Source of the DNA: a bacterium
Lineage (GTDB): Bacteria > Zhuqueibacterota > Zhuqueibacteria > Zhuqueibacterales > Zhuqueibacteraceae
Assembly (NCBI GenBank): GCA_023150945.1
Contig: JAKLJX010000005.1
Location: 202,629-266,628, forward strand
Length of the DNA: 64,000 nucleotides
Direction: 5' to 3'
Shown: piece by piece, positions 35,291 to 45,400 of the stretch
How the letters are laid out: every line of letters begins with the position of its first letter
Position numbering within the stretch: position 1 is the first letter of the stretch
Notes under the pieces: generated by a model
What the model saw: only the letters and a program-made list of their open reading frames with translations
Databases searched by the model: none
What the model was told of the DNA's origin: nothing
Translations under genes and position numbers: made by a program

Positions 35291-35560
35291 GAGAAGGTTG
35301 GTTTTGGGGTGATTTTCACTGGGGTGGTTTTCGGCATTGCTGGCCGCCATGCGTGTGTTTCTTGCGCTGCGAACCTGGGCCGTTTGTCATGCTGCCAGCA
35401 TCTTCCCTTTTTTCGCAAGATAGGTTTGCCGGTGCATAAATGCAACCGTGAGAATTTCCAGTTGGAGGGGGAGGTCATCGTTGTTCACACGGGATTGAAT
35501 ATGACGCCTGCCGGCAAAAAGGTAAATGGCACTTGTGCGCGTTGGTAGTAATGCTACGCA

Positions 35561-35665
35561 CGTTCGTAGTGATGCCTTTAGGCATGCTTCTCACAGGTTG
35601 GGCGAGGCATGAGGGATGTTATCACGACTTTAGGCTTGGCGCCTGAAGGCGCTACTACAAACGAA
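35561..35665. repeat. REP-like pair in inverted orientation
   Basis: Two related units, CGTTCGTAGTGATGCCTTTAGG (35561-35582) and, inverted, CGTTTGTAGTAGCGCCTTCAGG (reverse strand of about 35643-35665), bracket about 60 bp. Each contains its own GCCT-nn-AGGC mini-palindrome. They lie in the 382-bp spacer between the amidohydrolase and the phosphopantetheinyl transferase. The same GCCTTTAGGC core recurs at about 52028. Confidence 0.55.
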
Positions 35666-35672
35666 GGCGTAA

Positions 35673-36431
35673 CTATAGACTCAATTCCAAGGGAGGTGAG
35701 GTTATATGGTGAGTCACCAGGGTGAGAACGAAGCCCGGCAGGGGTTGCCACCAGCCGTGGAATTTGCGGCCGGTTTCGTGGCATCGCGCCGTGAATTGCT
35801 GCCATCCCGCCGGCGCGGCGGCCGCGCTGAGTTGCACTTCCACGCTGCGGGGATCGCGGCGCAAGCCCTGGCGCAGCGCCTTCAGGCAGCTTTCCTTGGC
35901 GCTCCATAGCAGGTTGGTGAGCAGCGGCTGCTCGGCATCTGCTGCGCTCAGCACCAGCGCTTGCTCCGCAGAGGTGAAGTAGTCCGCCAGAAACAACGCG
36001 TTGCGCGGCTGCACGGCTTCGAGATCACAGCCCAGCGGCCAGGCCTCCGGCGCCAGCGCTGCCACACAGCTTCCTTCGCTGTGACTCAACGAAAGCGCCA
36101 GGGCCAGCGGTTGCTTTCGCCAAAACATCTCAGGCGCGCCGGTGGCGCCGGCGCGCAGCTCGAATGCCGCCATTGCAGTCTCCGGTGTGCAGTCGCCCGG
36201 CAAGTCGCGGAGCAGTTGCGCGTGTTTCTCTTCCAGCAGCACGCGCGCTGGTTCGGCTTGGGCGAGCAGCATGCACAGGGCGCGTTTGGCCGTCCAGCGG
36301 CCGAGGCGCCAGTCCAGGCGGCGTTTGGGAAAGCGCAGGCCCGTGAGCAGGCGGCGCTCGGTCGGGCTCAACCACTCGTCGTCCTCGGGCGCCTGCGCCT
36401 GCGTTTGCATGATCCAAAGAATGCTGTTCAT
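35673..36431 (-). CDS. 4'-phosphopantetheinyl transferase superfamily protein (Sfp type)
   Basis: A 252-residue enzyme that transfers 4'-phosphopantetheine from CoA to a carrier domain. The start MNSILWIMQTQ at 36431 begins the recognisable family region; the upstream frame to 36611 looks non-coding. The magnesium site LGCDLEAVQPR (Asp-x-Glu) and the WSAKESCLKAL helix, with Lys and Glu of the WxxKE motif, are both intact, together with the N-terminal RLLTGLRFPKRRLDWRLGRWTAK stretch typical of Sfp-type enzymes and their CoA-binding basic residues. It lies on the same strand as, and 384 bp downstream of, the fused carboxylase and the PKS, so it is the obvious activator of the PKS carrier domains. 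Confidence 0.9.
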   Translation of the reverse strand: MNSILWIMQTQAQAPEDDEWLSPTERRLLTGLRFPKRRLDWRLGRWTAKRALCMLLAQAEPARVLLEEKHAQLLRDLPGDCTPETAMAAFELRAGATGAPEMFWRKQPLALALSLSHSEGSCVAALAPEAWPLGCDLEAVQPRNALFLADYFTSAEQALVLSAADAEQPLLTNLLWSAKESCLKALRQGLRRDPRSVEVQLSAAAAPAGWQQFTARCHETGRKFHGWWQPLPGFVLTLVTHHITSPPLELSL

Positions 36432-36592
36432 AGGCCATGAGGCGCGCAAGGTCAGAACAAAATCCTGGAAGATTCTTACAAGCAGAAAGTAGACATATGA
36501 ACCGCGGCGACGCGGAGAGCGCGGAGTTTCAGATCCAAGAGAGTCCTTCTTCGCGTCTCGTCGGTGAGCTTTTGAAGTGAATGCCACGGGAG

Positions 36593-36630
36593 CGTGCCCA
36601 AATCTCCACAAGATCCTTACTGGATGACAG
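36593..36630 (+). repeat. Dispersed intergenic repeat, copy 3
   Basis: GTGCCCAAATCTCCACA, then AGATCCTTACTGGATGACAG, matches the copies at 25324 (inverted) and 26893. It lies in the 384-bp spacer between the phosphopantetheinyl transferase and the carboxylase genes; I see nothing else in that spacer. Confidence 0.6.
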
Positions 36631-36815
36631 CGTAGTCGTTTGTTTGATCATTCCCCAGGAGACTGATTCATCGCTGTTGTCCTGGTGCACTGTTCTCTTG
36701 CAGAATTTGCCCGTTCATGCTTGCCAGCAGCGCCGCAAGGGTTCCGCAAAGAGATGCCTTGCGGCTTCATGGCGTCCTGGCGGCTGCACGCGAGTCTTCT
36801 CTTTTCGGTTCCGGC

Positions 36816-39800
36816 TCATCCGGCTTGGGAACGCTGCATGCCGCGGCGCACGGCTTCGATCAAATACGGCCGCAGCCGGGCGGCGGGGATGATGGTATTC
36901 ACCGAGCCGACCCGCTGGGCGCGCTCGATGCTGTGAATCGTGTCGAACTCTTCCGCGACTTCACCGAGTTTTTCGGAATAAACGCTTTGATACACTTCCT
37001 GCCATTGGTTGCGCAGCTTCACCTTTTCCGCGCCCTGCGCCAGCGCGCTGCGCTGCTCCAATTCGGTCAAGCGACGGTCGGCGCGCGTGCGTTTGTCCAC
37101 GTCGCGCGCGAACACCACGGCCGCAGCGGGCGCGCCGCCGATCACCGAAGCATATGAGCCTTCCAGCGCCACCACTTCCATGTTGTCGTTGAGCGCATTG
37201 GAGAACACCACAAATGCGCCGCCGTGGTAGCGCGAGATCACGCAGAATACGATCGGGCCCTGGAAATTCACCACCGCGCGGCCGATCTCCGCGCCGTATT
37301 CCAACTGCCAGTTGCGCAGCGATTCCGGCGAGCCGTCGAAGCCCGAGAGATTGGCCAGCACGACCAGCGGCCGATTGTTGCTGGCGGCATTGAGGGCGCG
37401 CGCGATCTTCTTCGAGGATTGCGGAAACAGCGTGCCGCCGGTCCAGGTGGCCGGGCCATCCGCCGGCGCGATGCCCAGGCGCGGCAACGGCCGCGATTCG
37501 AAGCCCAGCAGGCACACCGGCTGGCCGCCGAGATGCGCTTCCCACACCACGGCAATCTCGGCATCGCGCATGCCCAGCCAGCGCTCGAGCGGCGGATGAT
37601 CCTGATCAATCGTGGCGCGCATGACTTTGCGGATGTCGAAAGGCTTCTTGCGGCCGGGATTCTTCTCGCTGGAAAAAATGTCGCCCACCACTTCGAACTC
37701 GCCGCCATGCGGAAACAGGCGCACGTCGCGCTCGAGCGGATCATTGCTGAGCGCCGGCCGCGGAAAACGCTCGCCCGGCGCGCGGTAGGCGTGTTCGTAG
37801 TAGCGCAACAGCAGCCGGCAGGCTTCGCCCACGTCCGCTGCAAAATACTGCGCCTGGCCGTTGGGTCCCATCACGCGTTCGTAGCCGCCGATGCCCTCGT
37901 TGTCTTCCGCGGCCACGCCGCCGGAATATTCCAGCGCTTGCTTGCCGGTGAGCACCATGGCGCTTTGTGGGGTCATGATGAGAATGCCGCGCGTGTGCAT
38001 GAGCATGGTGGCCTCGGCGTTCCAATAGGGTTGCGCGCCGACGTTGATGCCGGTGACCACGACGTTGATCTCGCCGCCCGCCTGCGTGAACGCGATGATG
38101 CGGCGCAGCACGCGCGCGATCCAATCCATGTTTTCAGTGCCGCTGCTCATCGAGATCAAAGCGCCGGCGGAGAGTGCGTACCATTCCAGCGGCACGCCGA
38201 GCTGTTCGGCCAAATCCAACCCCGCGATGATGCGCCGGCATTCCGGTTCCGCCAGCGCGCCCATGGCCTTGCTGGGATCACCGAGCAGCGCGACGCGCGC
38301 CATGCCTTCGGGATGTTCGGCAGTGAAATTGCGCAGCACGCCCACGACGATGTTGGCCTGGTTTTGCCCGGCGGGCCGGCTCACCGGCACGAGCGCCTGC
38401 GAGGCAGCGAGATCATATTCCACAAACTCGCCGGCGGGATAGTCGGCATGCGTGCCTTCCTTTTCGGGAGTGAGCATGCGAATGAGGTCGTAGGGATAGA
38501 CCATGCCGCGGCGCCGCAGTTGCACGACTTTCTTGTCATAATCCGACAGCGTGCGAATCGGCTGATCCGAGGGCGTGCGGAAGCGCGTCACCACGCCGCC
38601 GCCGGCGGGATTGGAGATGTCCAGAATCACGTCGCGCAGCCTGCCGGTTTCCGGATCGAGCACGTGCACGTTGGCCACGACTTTCTCGATGCCCTGGCCC
38701 TCGGCGATGGCCGCCAGCTTGGCGATGATGCGCTGCAGGCGCGCGGGATCGAGCTCGAACACGGGCCAGACATACAGCAGCACGCGATTCCAGTGCAGGC
38801 GTTGGTGTACCGGCAGCGCGGCTTGATAGCGCCGCATCGCTGCCAGGGTTTCGTGCAACATCCATTCGAGTTGCGGCAGATGCACGCTGGCCTCGCTCCG
38901 GCGCGCGACCACGGTCATGTTGCGCACTTCGGCAAAGGCAAACAGCCGCTGGTCGCTGGGATTGTCGTGCGCCACGCCCTTGAAGAGATAAACATCTTCG
39001 ACCGAGGGCAGCCGCTCGATGGCGAAATTGCTCAGCCGCCAGACTTGCAGGCGCTTGCCCATCATCGGATGCAAGCCGCGATAGACGCGCTCTTCTTGAA
39101 AGCCGTTTTCGCTTTGGCGAAAGGTGTAGATTTCGACGTCGCCGAGCGGGGCGGGCGCTTCCAGGCCGGAGACCACGAACACGGCGCGGCGAATGCGGCG
39201 GGGCAGCGGCGCGCGGTTGAGTTGCTCGGCAAGCAGGTCGGCCGCTTCATCGCGGCTGGTGAAAAAATCCGACTGCCAGACGTAGAAGTCCATCACCACG
39301 TCGCGGTTGGCGGGAATGGCGGCGAGCAGGGGCGTGAGGCTGACCAGGAAGTCCGCCAGCCGGCCATAGTCGGCATGGCAGCTTATCAGCTCGATGGCGG
39401 TGCCTTCATACTCATACCAGGCGCGCAAGAGGTTGCGGCCGGCCACCACTTCGCGCCGGAAGTCGCGCAGCTCGCGGATGCGATAGAAGCGCAGATTCAT
39501 CACTTCGAGAATGAGGCCGCGCATTTCGAAGTCCGCGGTTTGAATGCGGCGCGAGAGCAATTGGTTGAGCGGCTGCGGGCAATCCACCATTTCCTGAATG
39601 CGCTGTTCGCGATCGGCGGCCTGCGGCTGTTGTTGCAGGTAGTCGAGATGGGCCTCGACCGTATGATAAATCGCATGGCGGCTTTCATCCAGCAAAGGCT
39701 GATCGCAATAGCGATAGCGCACTTCGCGGGCGAGATCGTTGATCTCGGGAAAGAGGCCCTGGGTTTCGTTGATCAGGCGATCGAGCAAATCGCGATAGGC

Positions 39801-42383
39801 CGGTCCGGCGAGCGGCTGCAAGGCCGGCATGTGTTCGAGATGGCGTTCGAGAATGCTGGCGAGCAGGCTCTGCGCCTCGGGCAAACGCTGGTGTGAGCGC
39901 GCCAGCCGAAACAGGCCGCGATCAAGCTCCGGCGAATCAGCCAGGCTGGTAACGCCGTGATGCGCCAGCGCGGCCAGCAGGCAGTTCACGAAACGCGGGG
40001 GCAAACCTTCGCTGCCGGCTTTGGTGTTGCGCAAATAAGCGTGCAAGTACTCTTCCGCGCTCGAGCGGCCGTTGCCTTCGCTGCGGCTTTCATCTAAAGG
40101 CGCGCGACGGAACACCGCGAGCAGATCCGTCACGATCGTCAACGTTGCGATTTCCTGCTGCCACCACTCGGGAGACTCCGCGCTTGCGCTGGCGGCAAGC
40201 GCCCTGCGTTCGGCCAGCAGCCGTTTGATGTCATCGGCGCCGCCGTCGAACCCGAGCAGGAGTGACTTGATCGCCGCCAGGTTGGCCTGCCAGCGCTCGG
40301 CTGCGGCACCCGGTGGCGCCACGGGCGCGGCCAGCGCGGCAAATTGCAGCGGCGCCCGGCCGGCGGTCGCCGGCACCGGATTGTGATCGCCCAGTTCCAA
40401 CGACAACAACGCCGCGCCGGCATTGACCTGCTGATTCTGGCGCACGAAGATTTGCTTCACGCTGCCGCCGGCCGGCGCCAGAATCGTCATCTCCATCTTC
40501 ATCGCCTCGAGCACGGCCACACGCTCGCCCGCAACGATGGTATCGCCCTCTTTCACCAGCACGCTCACCACCACCGCCGGCGCCGGCGCTTTCACCAAGC
40601 CTTCATCATCCCGGCCGATGCGATGCGGCACGCCGTCGACTTCGATCACAAAAGGCGGCTGTTCCGCCAGCGAAAACACGCGATGGCTGCGGCCGCCGAT
40701 CGTCAGCTTCCATTCGAACTGATCGAGGCGCTCGGCGAGGATTTCCAGCCGGTGCTCCTGCACCTGCACGCGAAACCGATGCGGCTCGAGCTGCAACACG
40801 TGCAGCGAATAAGACTGGCCCTGATAAACCAGTTTGACCGTGACCCCGTTCTGCAGCCGCACCAGCGGCCGGCCGCGATGGGCGGAGGCGAAGAAGGTCG
40901 ATTTCTCCTGTTCGAATTCCGCGAGGTAGGCTTTGATCGCGGCAAGCACGAGCGCCACCTCCGCATGGCGGCCGGAGAGATGGCCGTTGCTGCGGACCAA
41001 GCCGTCGAGCCAGCCGACTTCCACGCGCGCGCGTTCCACTTCCGGCCGGCCGAGCAATTCGGTGAGAAAGCCCTTGTTGCTCATGCCGCCGGTGATCACC
41101 ACCGAGGTGTGCAGCAGCGCGCGTTGCAGGCGCGCCAGCGCCTCGGAGCGGTCGCGGCCGTGCGCAATGATGCGGCCGATCATCGAATCAAACTCCGGCG
41201 GCACCACACCGCCGTCGGCCAGGCCGGTATCGACGCGCACCCCCGGACCGGAAGGCAGGCGGAACACTTCGACGGTGCCGGGCGCGGGCGTGAATTGTTG
41301 CGCCGGATCTTCGGCATTCAAGCGGACTTCAATGGCATGGCCCGCCGGTCGCGGCGGTTTGCCCTCGAGCTTGCCGCCGCGCGCCACGTGAATTTGCAGC
41401 TTCACCAGGTCGAGACCGGTGGTCAACTCGGTCACGGCATGTTCCACCTGCAGCCGGGTGTTGACTTCCATGAACCAGAACTCGCCGCGGCGGGAATCGA
41501 GCAGGAATTCGACATTACCGCAGTTGACATAGCCCTGGCTTTGACAGAGCCGCACGGCGGCGTCAGCGAGAGCGTCGCGGTGGCTGCGCCGGAGCTTGGG
41601 CGCCGGCGCTTCTTCGAGAATTTTTTGATGGCGGCGTTGCACGCTGCAGTCGCGCACGCCCAACGGCCAAATCGTGCCGTGCTGATCCGCGAGAATCTGC
41701 ACCTCGAGGTGACGCACGCCGGTAAGCAGGCGCTCGACAAAAACCGTCGGGTCGCCGAAGACTTTGAGCGATTCCGAGCGCGCGCCGGCATAGGCGGCAG
41801 CGAGCTGCTCCGGCCGCACGGCAGTGCGAATGCCGCGGCCGCCACCGCCGGCAGAAGATTTGATGATGACGGGATAGCCGAGCTGCTCGGCGTGCTCGCG
41901 CGCCTGGGCCAGCGTCTGCGCCGCCGCGCCCTGCCACGGTATCACCGGAATACCCAGTTCCCCGGCGATTTTCTTGGCGGTGATCTTGTCGCCCAGGTTG
42001 CGCATGGCCGTCACGCCCGGCCCGATGAAGACCAGCCCGAGATTTTGACATAACTCTGCGAATGTGGCCTGCTCCGCCACGAAGCCCCAGCCCACCCACA
42101 CCGCCTCCGCCGCGGAAGCGCGTAAGGCCTGGGCCAGCAACTCGTGATTGAGGTAACTGTTCTTACGCTCGCCGTCGGCCGCATCAACGTAAATCGCTGG
42201 GCCGAGGGTAAAGGCTTCGTCCGCCTCGCGCACGAACAACGCATGCCGGTCCGGCTCGGTGAACAGCGCCAGCGTGCGCAGTTGCGTGTGAAATTCCTGA
42301 TTGTATTCCTGCACTGCCTGCACGAAGCGCATGGCCGCGTCGCCGCGATTGACGATGGCAATGCGCCGAAATTCTGTCTTCAT
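36816..42383 (-). CDS. Single-chain biotin-dependent acyl-CoA carboxylase (BC-BCCP-CT fusion)
   Basis: An 1855-residue enzyme that would carboxylate acetyl-CoA or propionyl-CoA to malonyl- or methylmalonyl-CoA in the cytoplasm. Residues 1-480 are biotin carboxylase (IAIVNRGDAAMR, the ATP-grasp Gly loop KSSAGGGGRGI, FMEVNTRLQVEHAVTE). The biotin carrier domain has EAMKMEM with Lys629 as the attachment site. Residues about 650-1130 are a long helical and central region comparable to eukaryotic ACC. Residues about 1150-1855 are the carboxyltransferase pair (SMSSGTENMDWI, VVTGINVGAQPYWNAEATM, NLSGFDGSPESL, GAFVVFSNALN). The fused order resembles eukaryotic and some myxobacterial enzymes rather than four-subunit ACC. 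It lies between the PPTase and PKS genes and probably feeds the PKS. The start was chosen with GAGGG eight bases upstream. Confidence 0.9.
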   Translation of the reverse strand: MKTEFRRIAIVNRGDAAMRFVQAVQEYNQEFHTQLRTLALFTEPDRHALFVREADEAFTLGPAIYVDAADGERKNSYLNHELLAQALRASAAEAVWVGWGFVAEQATFAELCQNLGLVFIGPGVTAMRNLGDKITAKKIAGELGIPVIPWQGAAAQTLAQAREHAEQLGYPVIIKSSAGGGGRGIRTAVRPEQLAAAYAGARSESLKVFGDPTVFVERLLTGVRHLEVQILADQHGTIWPLGVRDCSVQRRHQKILEEAPAPKLRRSHRDALADAAVRLCQSQGYVNCGNVEFLLDSRRGEFWFMEVNTRLQVEHAVTELTTGLDLVKLQIHVARGGKLEGKPPRPAGHAIEVRLNAEDPAQQFTPAPGTVEVFRLPSGPGVRVDTGLADGGVVPPEFDSMIGRIIAHGRDRSEALARLQRALLHTSVVITGGMSNKGFLTELLGRPEVERARVEVGWLDGLVRSNGHLSGRHAEVALVLAAIKAYLAEFEQEKSTFFASAHRGRPLVRLQNGVTVKLVYQGQSYSLHVLQLEPHRFRVQVQEHRLEILAERLDQFEWKLTIGGRSHRVFSLAEQPPFVIEVDGVPHRIGRDDEGLVKAPAPAVVVSVLVKEGDTIVAGERVAVLEAMKMEMTILAPAGGSVKQIFVRQNQQVNAGAALLSLELGDHNPVPATAGRAPLQFAALAAPVAPPGAAAERWQANLAAIKSLLLGFDGGADDIKRLLAERRALAASASAESPEWWQQEIATLTIVTDLLAVFRRAPLDESRSEGNGRSSAEEYLHAYLRNTKAGSEGLPPRFVNCLLAALAHHGVTSLADSPELDRGLFRLARSHQRLPEAQSLLASILERHLEHMPALQPLAGPAYRDLLDRLINETQGLFPEINDLAREVRYRYCDQPLLDESRHAIYHTVEAHLDYLQQQPQAADREQRIQEMVDCPQPLNQLLSRRIQTADFEMRGLILEVMNLRFYRIRELRDFRREVVAGRNLLRAWYEYEGTAIELISCHADYGRLADFLVSLTPLLAAIPANRDVVMDFYVWQSDFFTSRDEAADLLAEQLNRAPLPRRIRRAVFVVSGLEAPAPLGDVEIYTFRQSENGFQEERVYRGLHPMMGKRLQVWRLSNFAIERLPSVEDVYLFKGVAHDNPSDQRLFAFAEVRNMTVVARRSEASVHLPQLEWMLHETLAAMRRYQAALPVHQRLHWNRVLLYVWPVFELDPARLQRIIAKLAAIAEGQGIEKVVANVHVLDPETGRLRDVILDISNPAGGGVVTRFRTPSDQPIRTLSDYDKKVVQLRRRGMVYPYDLIRMLTPEKEGTHADYPAGEFVEYDLAASQALVPVSRPAGQNQANIVVGVLRNFTAEHPEGMARVALLGDPSKAMGALAEPECRRIIAGLDLAEQLGVPLEWYALSAGALISMSSGTENMDWIARVLRRIIAFTQAGGEINVVVTGINVGAQPYWNAEATMLMHTRGILIMTPQSAMVLTGKQALEYSGGVAAEDNEGIGGYERVMGPNGQAQYFAADVGEACRLLLRYYEHAYRAPGERFPRPALSNDPLERDVRLFPHGGEFEVVGDIFSSEKNPGRKKPFDIRKVMRATIDQDHPPLERWLGMRDAEIAVVWEAHLGGQPVCLLGFESRPLPRLGIAPADGPATWTGGTLFPQSSKKIARALNAASNNRPLVVLANLSGFDGSPESLRNWQLEYGAEIGRAVVNFQGPIVFCVISRYHGGAFVVFSNALNDNMEVVALEGSYASVIGGAPAAAVVFARDVDKRTRADRRLTELEQRSALAQGAEKVKLRNQWQEVYQSVYSEKLGEVAEEFDTIHSIERAQRVGSVNTIIPAARLRPYLIEAVRRGMQRSQAG

Positions 42384-42404
42384 TCCACCTGCCCTCATTC
42401 AAAC

Positions 42405-42446
42405 AAAAAAAAGGTTGCCGTCCGTCCGCGCGACCGACAACCTTTG
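42405..42446 (-). terminator. Rho-independent terminator between PKS and carboxylase genes
   Basis: On the minus strand, AAAGGTTGTCGGTC and the complementary GACGG-CAACCTTT arms form a strong stem followed by eight T residues. It lies directly after the PKS stop and 22 bp before the carboxylase start, so most PKS transcripts should end here unless read-through is used. Confidence 0.85.
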
Positions 42447-42480
42447 GGGATTCTGCATTCACGCTTTCAGTTTGTCATTT

Positions 42481-45400
42481 CTATTCGACCACCACCCGCA
42501 ACGGCTGGAGCAACGCCTGCGCCACCGGATCCGGCAGCGCCATGGTGCGATAGCCGCGCAGCGTGAGGTAGACATTGCCCTTGTCATCTACAACCTGTGC
42601 CTCGAACGTTTCATTCTCGCCGCGCTGCACCGCGGCAAACAAGCGGCCTTTCACGCCCTCGGCCGGCCGCCCGAAAGCGATGCTGGTCACTTGCGAAGGC
42701 AGGCCCATGCGCGCTTGACTCGCCAACTCCCAAATGCCGGCGGTTTGAAAACACAACTCGAGCAAGCGCGGTGCTGCTGCCGTGGCGAGCGTCTCGGGTA
42801 CGTGATTGACCGGCAGATTTTCAGCATACTGGCCGATCACTTCGTTGCCCGCGCGCCAGGCGGTCGCCAGCACTTGATAAGCCGGGCCGTGAAAATACAG
42901 CCGGTAGATGTCCGCCGCCGCGACGCGCGCGCCTGCGGCAGCAGGATCGATCTTCTCGCGCTTTGCCGGCGCCGCCGGCACGGCAGCCAGCCGCACTCGT
43001 GCCGTGAAATGCGTGGTCACCTCCGGTTCGGACTGGCCATGCAGCGTGCGGCTGCCCAGCAACCGGCATTGCGCTACGATTTCCTCCTGCTCCGCCGCAT
43101 ATTGCACCTGCACCGTAATCGTGCGCGGCGCGTTGCGGTAGAATTTGAAAGGCGCGAGAAAATTCACCTCTTCGACCGCGATCGCATGGCGCTCGGGAAA
43201 CAGCACCAGCGCCGCTTCCACCATTGCCTCGAGGCCCATCACGCCGGGCAACACCGGCGTGCCGCTGATTTGATGATCGTGCAGGAACGGCTGCTGCGTG
43301 GGATCGAGCGTCGTGTTTACGGTCAGGCCGCTGTAAAGGCCCATGCCGCTGACTTGCCCGATCATCACGCCGCGCGATTGCAGCCGGGCGGACAGCTCAC
43401 TCTTCGGGCCGGCATGCAAGCCGCCGGTCTCATCGAATTCGCTGAGCATCATGCCCAGCCTTTGCGCGATCACCACTTCGCCGCGCGTGGCGCCGGCGGT
43501 CAGCTCGCGGCGAATCACGGGAATGCCGGCTGCCGGCGGCAGCATGTCGATGCCAGCCTGCTTCATGATCGCCGGAATCGAACCGCGCGCCGCCATGCCG
43601 ATGCCGCCCCAGGCAGTCCAGTCCAGGGCAATGCCGCGGGTCGCGGGCCGGCTGTTACGGAAGTTGGCGACACTCTTACAGAGAAAATCATTCGCGGCGC
43701 TGTAGTCGGTTTGGCCGGCGTTGCCAAAGCGGCCGGCAATCGAGCTGAACACAACGGCCGCAGCCAGCGGCAGCTCAGCGAGATTGGCCAGCAGGTTGAA
43801 CCACCCTTCGCTTTTGACATCGAAGACCAAATCGAACTCCTGCGGCTTTTTGTCCGGCAAAAGATGGCTGATCTCCAACCCCGCGGCATGCAGCAACACG
43901 TCGATGCGGCCGCTGCGCTGCCGCGCGGATTGCATCGCTGCAGCCACTGCCGCGCTGTCCAACATATTGACGCTGTAGTAGTACGCGGTGCCGCCCGCCT
44001 GTTGCACCGCTTGCATGGCAGCGAGCGCCGCGTGCTTGCGTTCGAGGCCGGCCAGCTCTTTCTCCACCAGCGCCGGCGTGGCACGCTCGCCGCGGGCTTT
44101 GATTCTTTCGAACAGATCGCGCTTGAGGTTTTCCTTGTCCGCGGCAAAGCGCTGCAAATCCGGATCAGCCGGATCAGGCGTGGGCGCGAGATCGAGCAGA
44201 TGAAACGTGCCGCCCGCGGCTTGCGCCAGGTCGGCGGTAATCGCGGAGACGATGCTGCCCGCGGCGCCGGTGATGAGAAAGACCGTGTCGCGGTTGAGCA
44301 TCATGCCCGGCTGGCCATCGACAGCGGATTTTTCTGCCAGGCTGATGCTCCAGCGCAGGCCGCGCTGGTAGCCGATTTCCACTGCACCGGGATCGGCCAG
44401 CGTCTCGTCCATCAAAAGATCGGCAAAAGCCGCGGTTTTGCGGCCCGCTTCGAAATCCACCACTTTCACCAACGCGGCGCTGTGTTCCCGCTTGTAGGAC
44501 TTGGCAAAACCGGCGACGGCACCGCCGAGCGGCGCGAGTGCACCTGCCTCGTCATAACCGTGCTGGCCGCCGAGGCGCGTGGCGCAAACGAGAAAGGTTC
44601 CGGCTTTGTTGATGTGGTCGTAAAGCGCGCGCATGGTGGTGAAGAGCAGTTTCACGCGCACCCGCGCCGCTTCGCGAAAGCCGGCGAGATCCAATGCCGT
44701 AAGCTCGCCTTCCGGGTCGAGCGCCGGCAGCCAGTACACGCCTTGAATCGGCCCGGCTGTCAGCCAATTGGTGAGGCGCGCCTGTAGCGTTTCAGCGTTG
44801 GGCGCGTCGTCAATCACCAACGTTTCCACGCCGAGTTTTTGCAGCCGGCCGGCAAGCGCTTTGCCTACACCGCCTTGATCCAGCATCAGCAGTACGCGGC
44901 TGCCGGCCGCGAGCGTGACGCCCGTGGGTATGCAGAGGGCGAGCGGCGGCCGCAACACCGGCACCGGCATGCGCCGCGGAATCTGATTGGCGGCCTCCAG
45001 ACTGGCGGCAACCGGCGCGGCTGCGACGGTCACGCCGGTAACTGTTGCAGCCGGAGGCGGTGTCGCGACTGCCGGCGCGGTGATGCCGGGTTTGAGATCC
45101 GGCCGGCGATCATAGACGAATTGAATGGTGTGCTTGAGCGTGGGGAAATCGCGCAGCTTGAGCGTGTCATCGCGCGGGATGTCATACGCCGCACGAATGG
45201 CCGTGAACATCTCGGCTTGCTTGACGGTGTCAATGCCCAAATCCGCTTCGAGATCAAGATCGAGATCGAGCATGTCCGGCGGATAGCCGGTTTTCTCTGC
45301 GATGATCTCCAACACTTTCAGCTTCACCGGATCCTCGCCAGCCGCCGCGACGATCGTTTCCGGCTCCGCGGCCGGCGCAACCGGCATAGGCGCGGCGATG

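Noticed and set aside
36432-36611. N-terminal extension of the phosphopantetheinyl transferase
   Set aside because: The upstream 60 codons do not resemble the family and overlap the dispersed repeat copy 3; the family region begins at the ATG at 36431.
37224-39896. 890-codon open frame on the plus strand opposite the carboxylase gene
   Set aside because: It is antisense to the carboxyltransferase region, has no ribosome site and has the same composition artefact.
42301-44787. 828-codon open frame on the plus strand opposite the PKS gene
   Set aside because: It lies wholly antisense to well-supported KR and DH domains. Its product is rich in Arg, His, Gln and Ala with no family motif, as expected from the complement of GC-rich codons.
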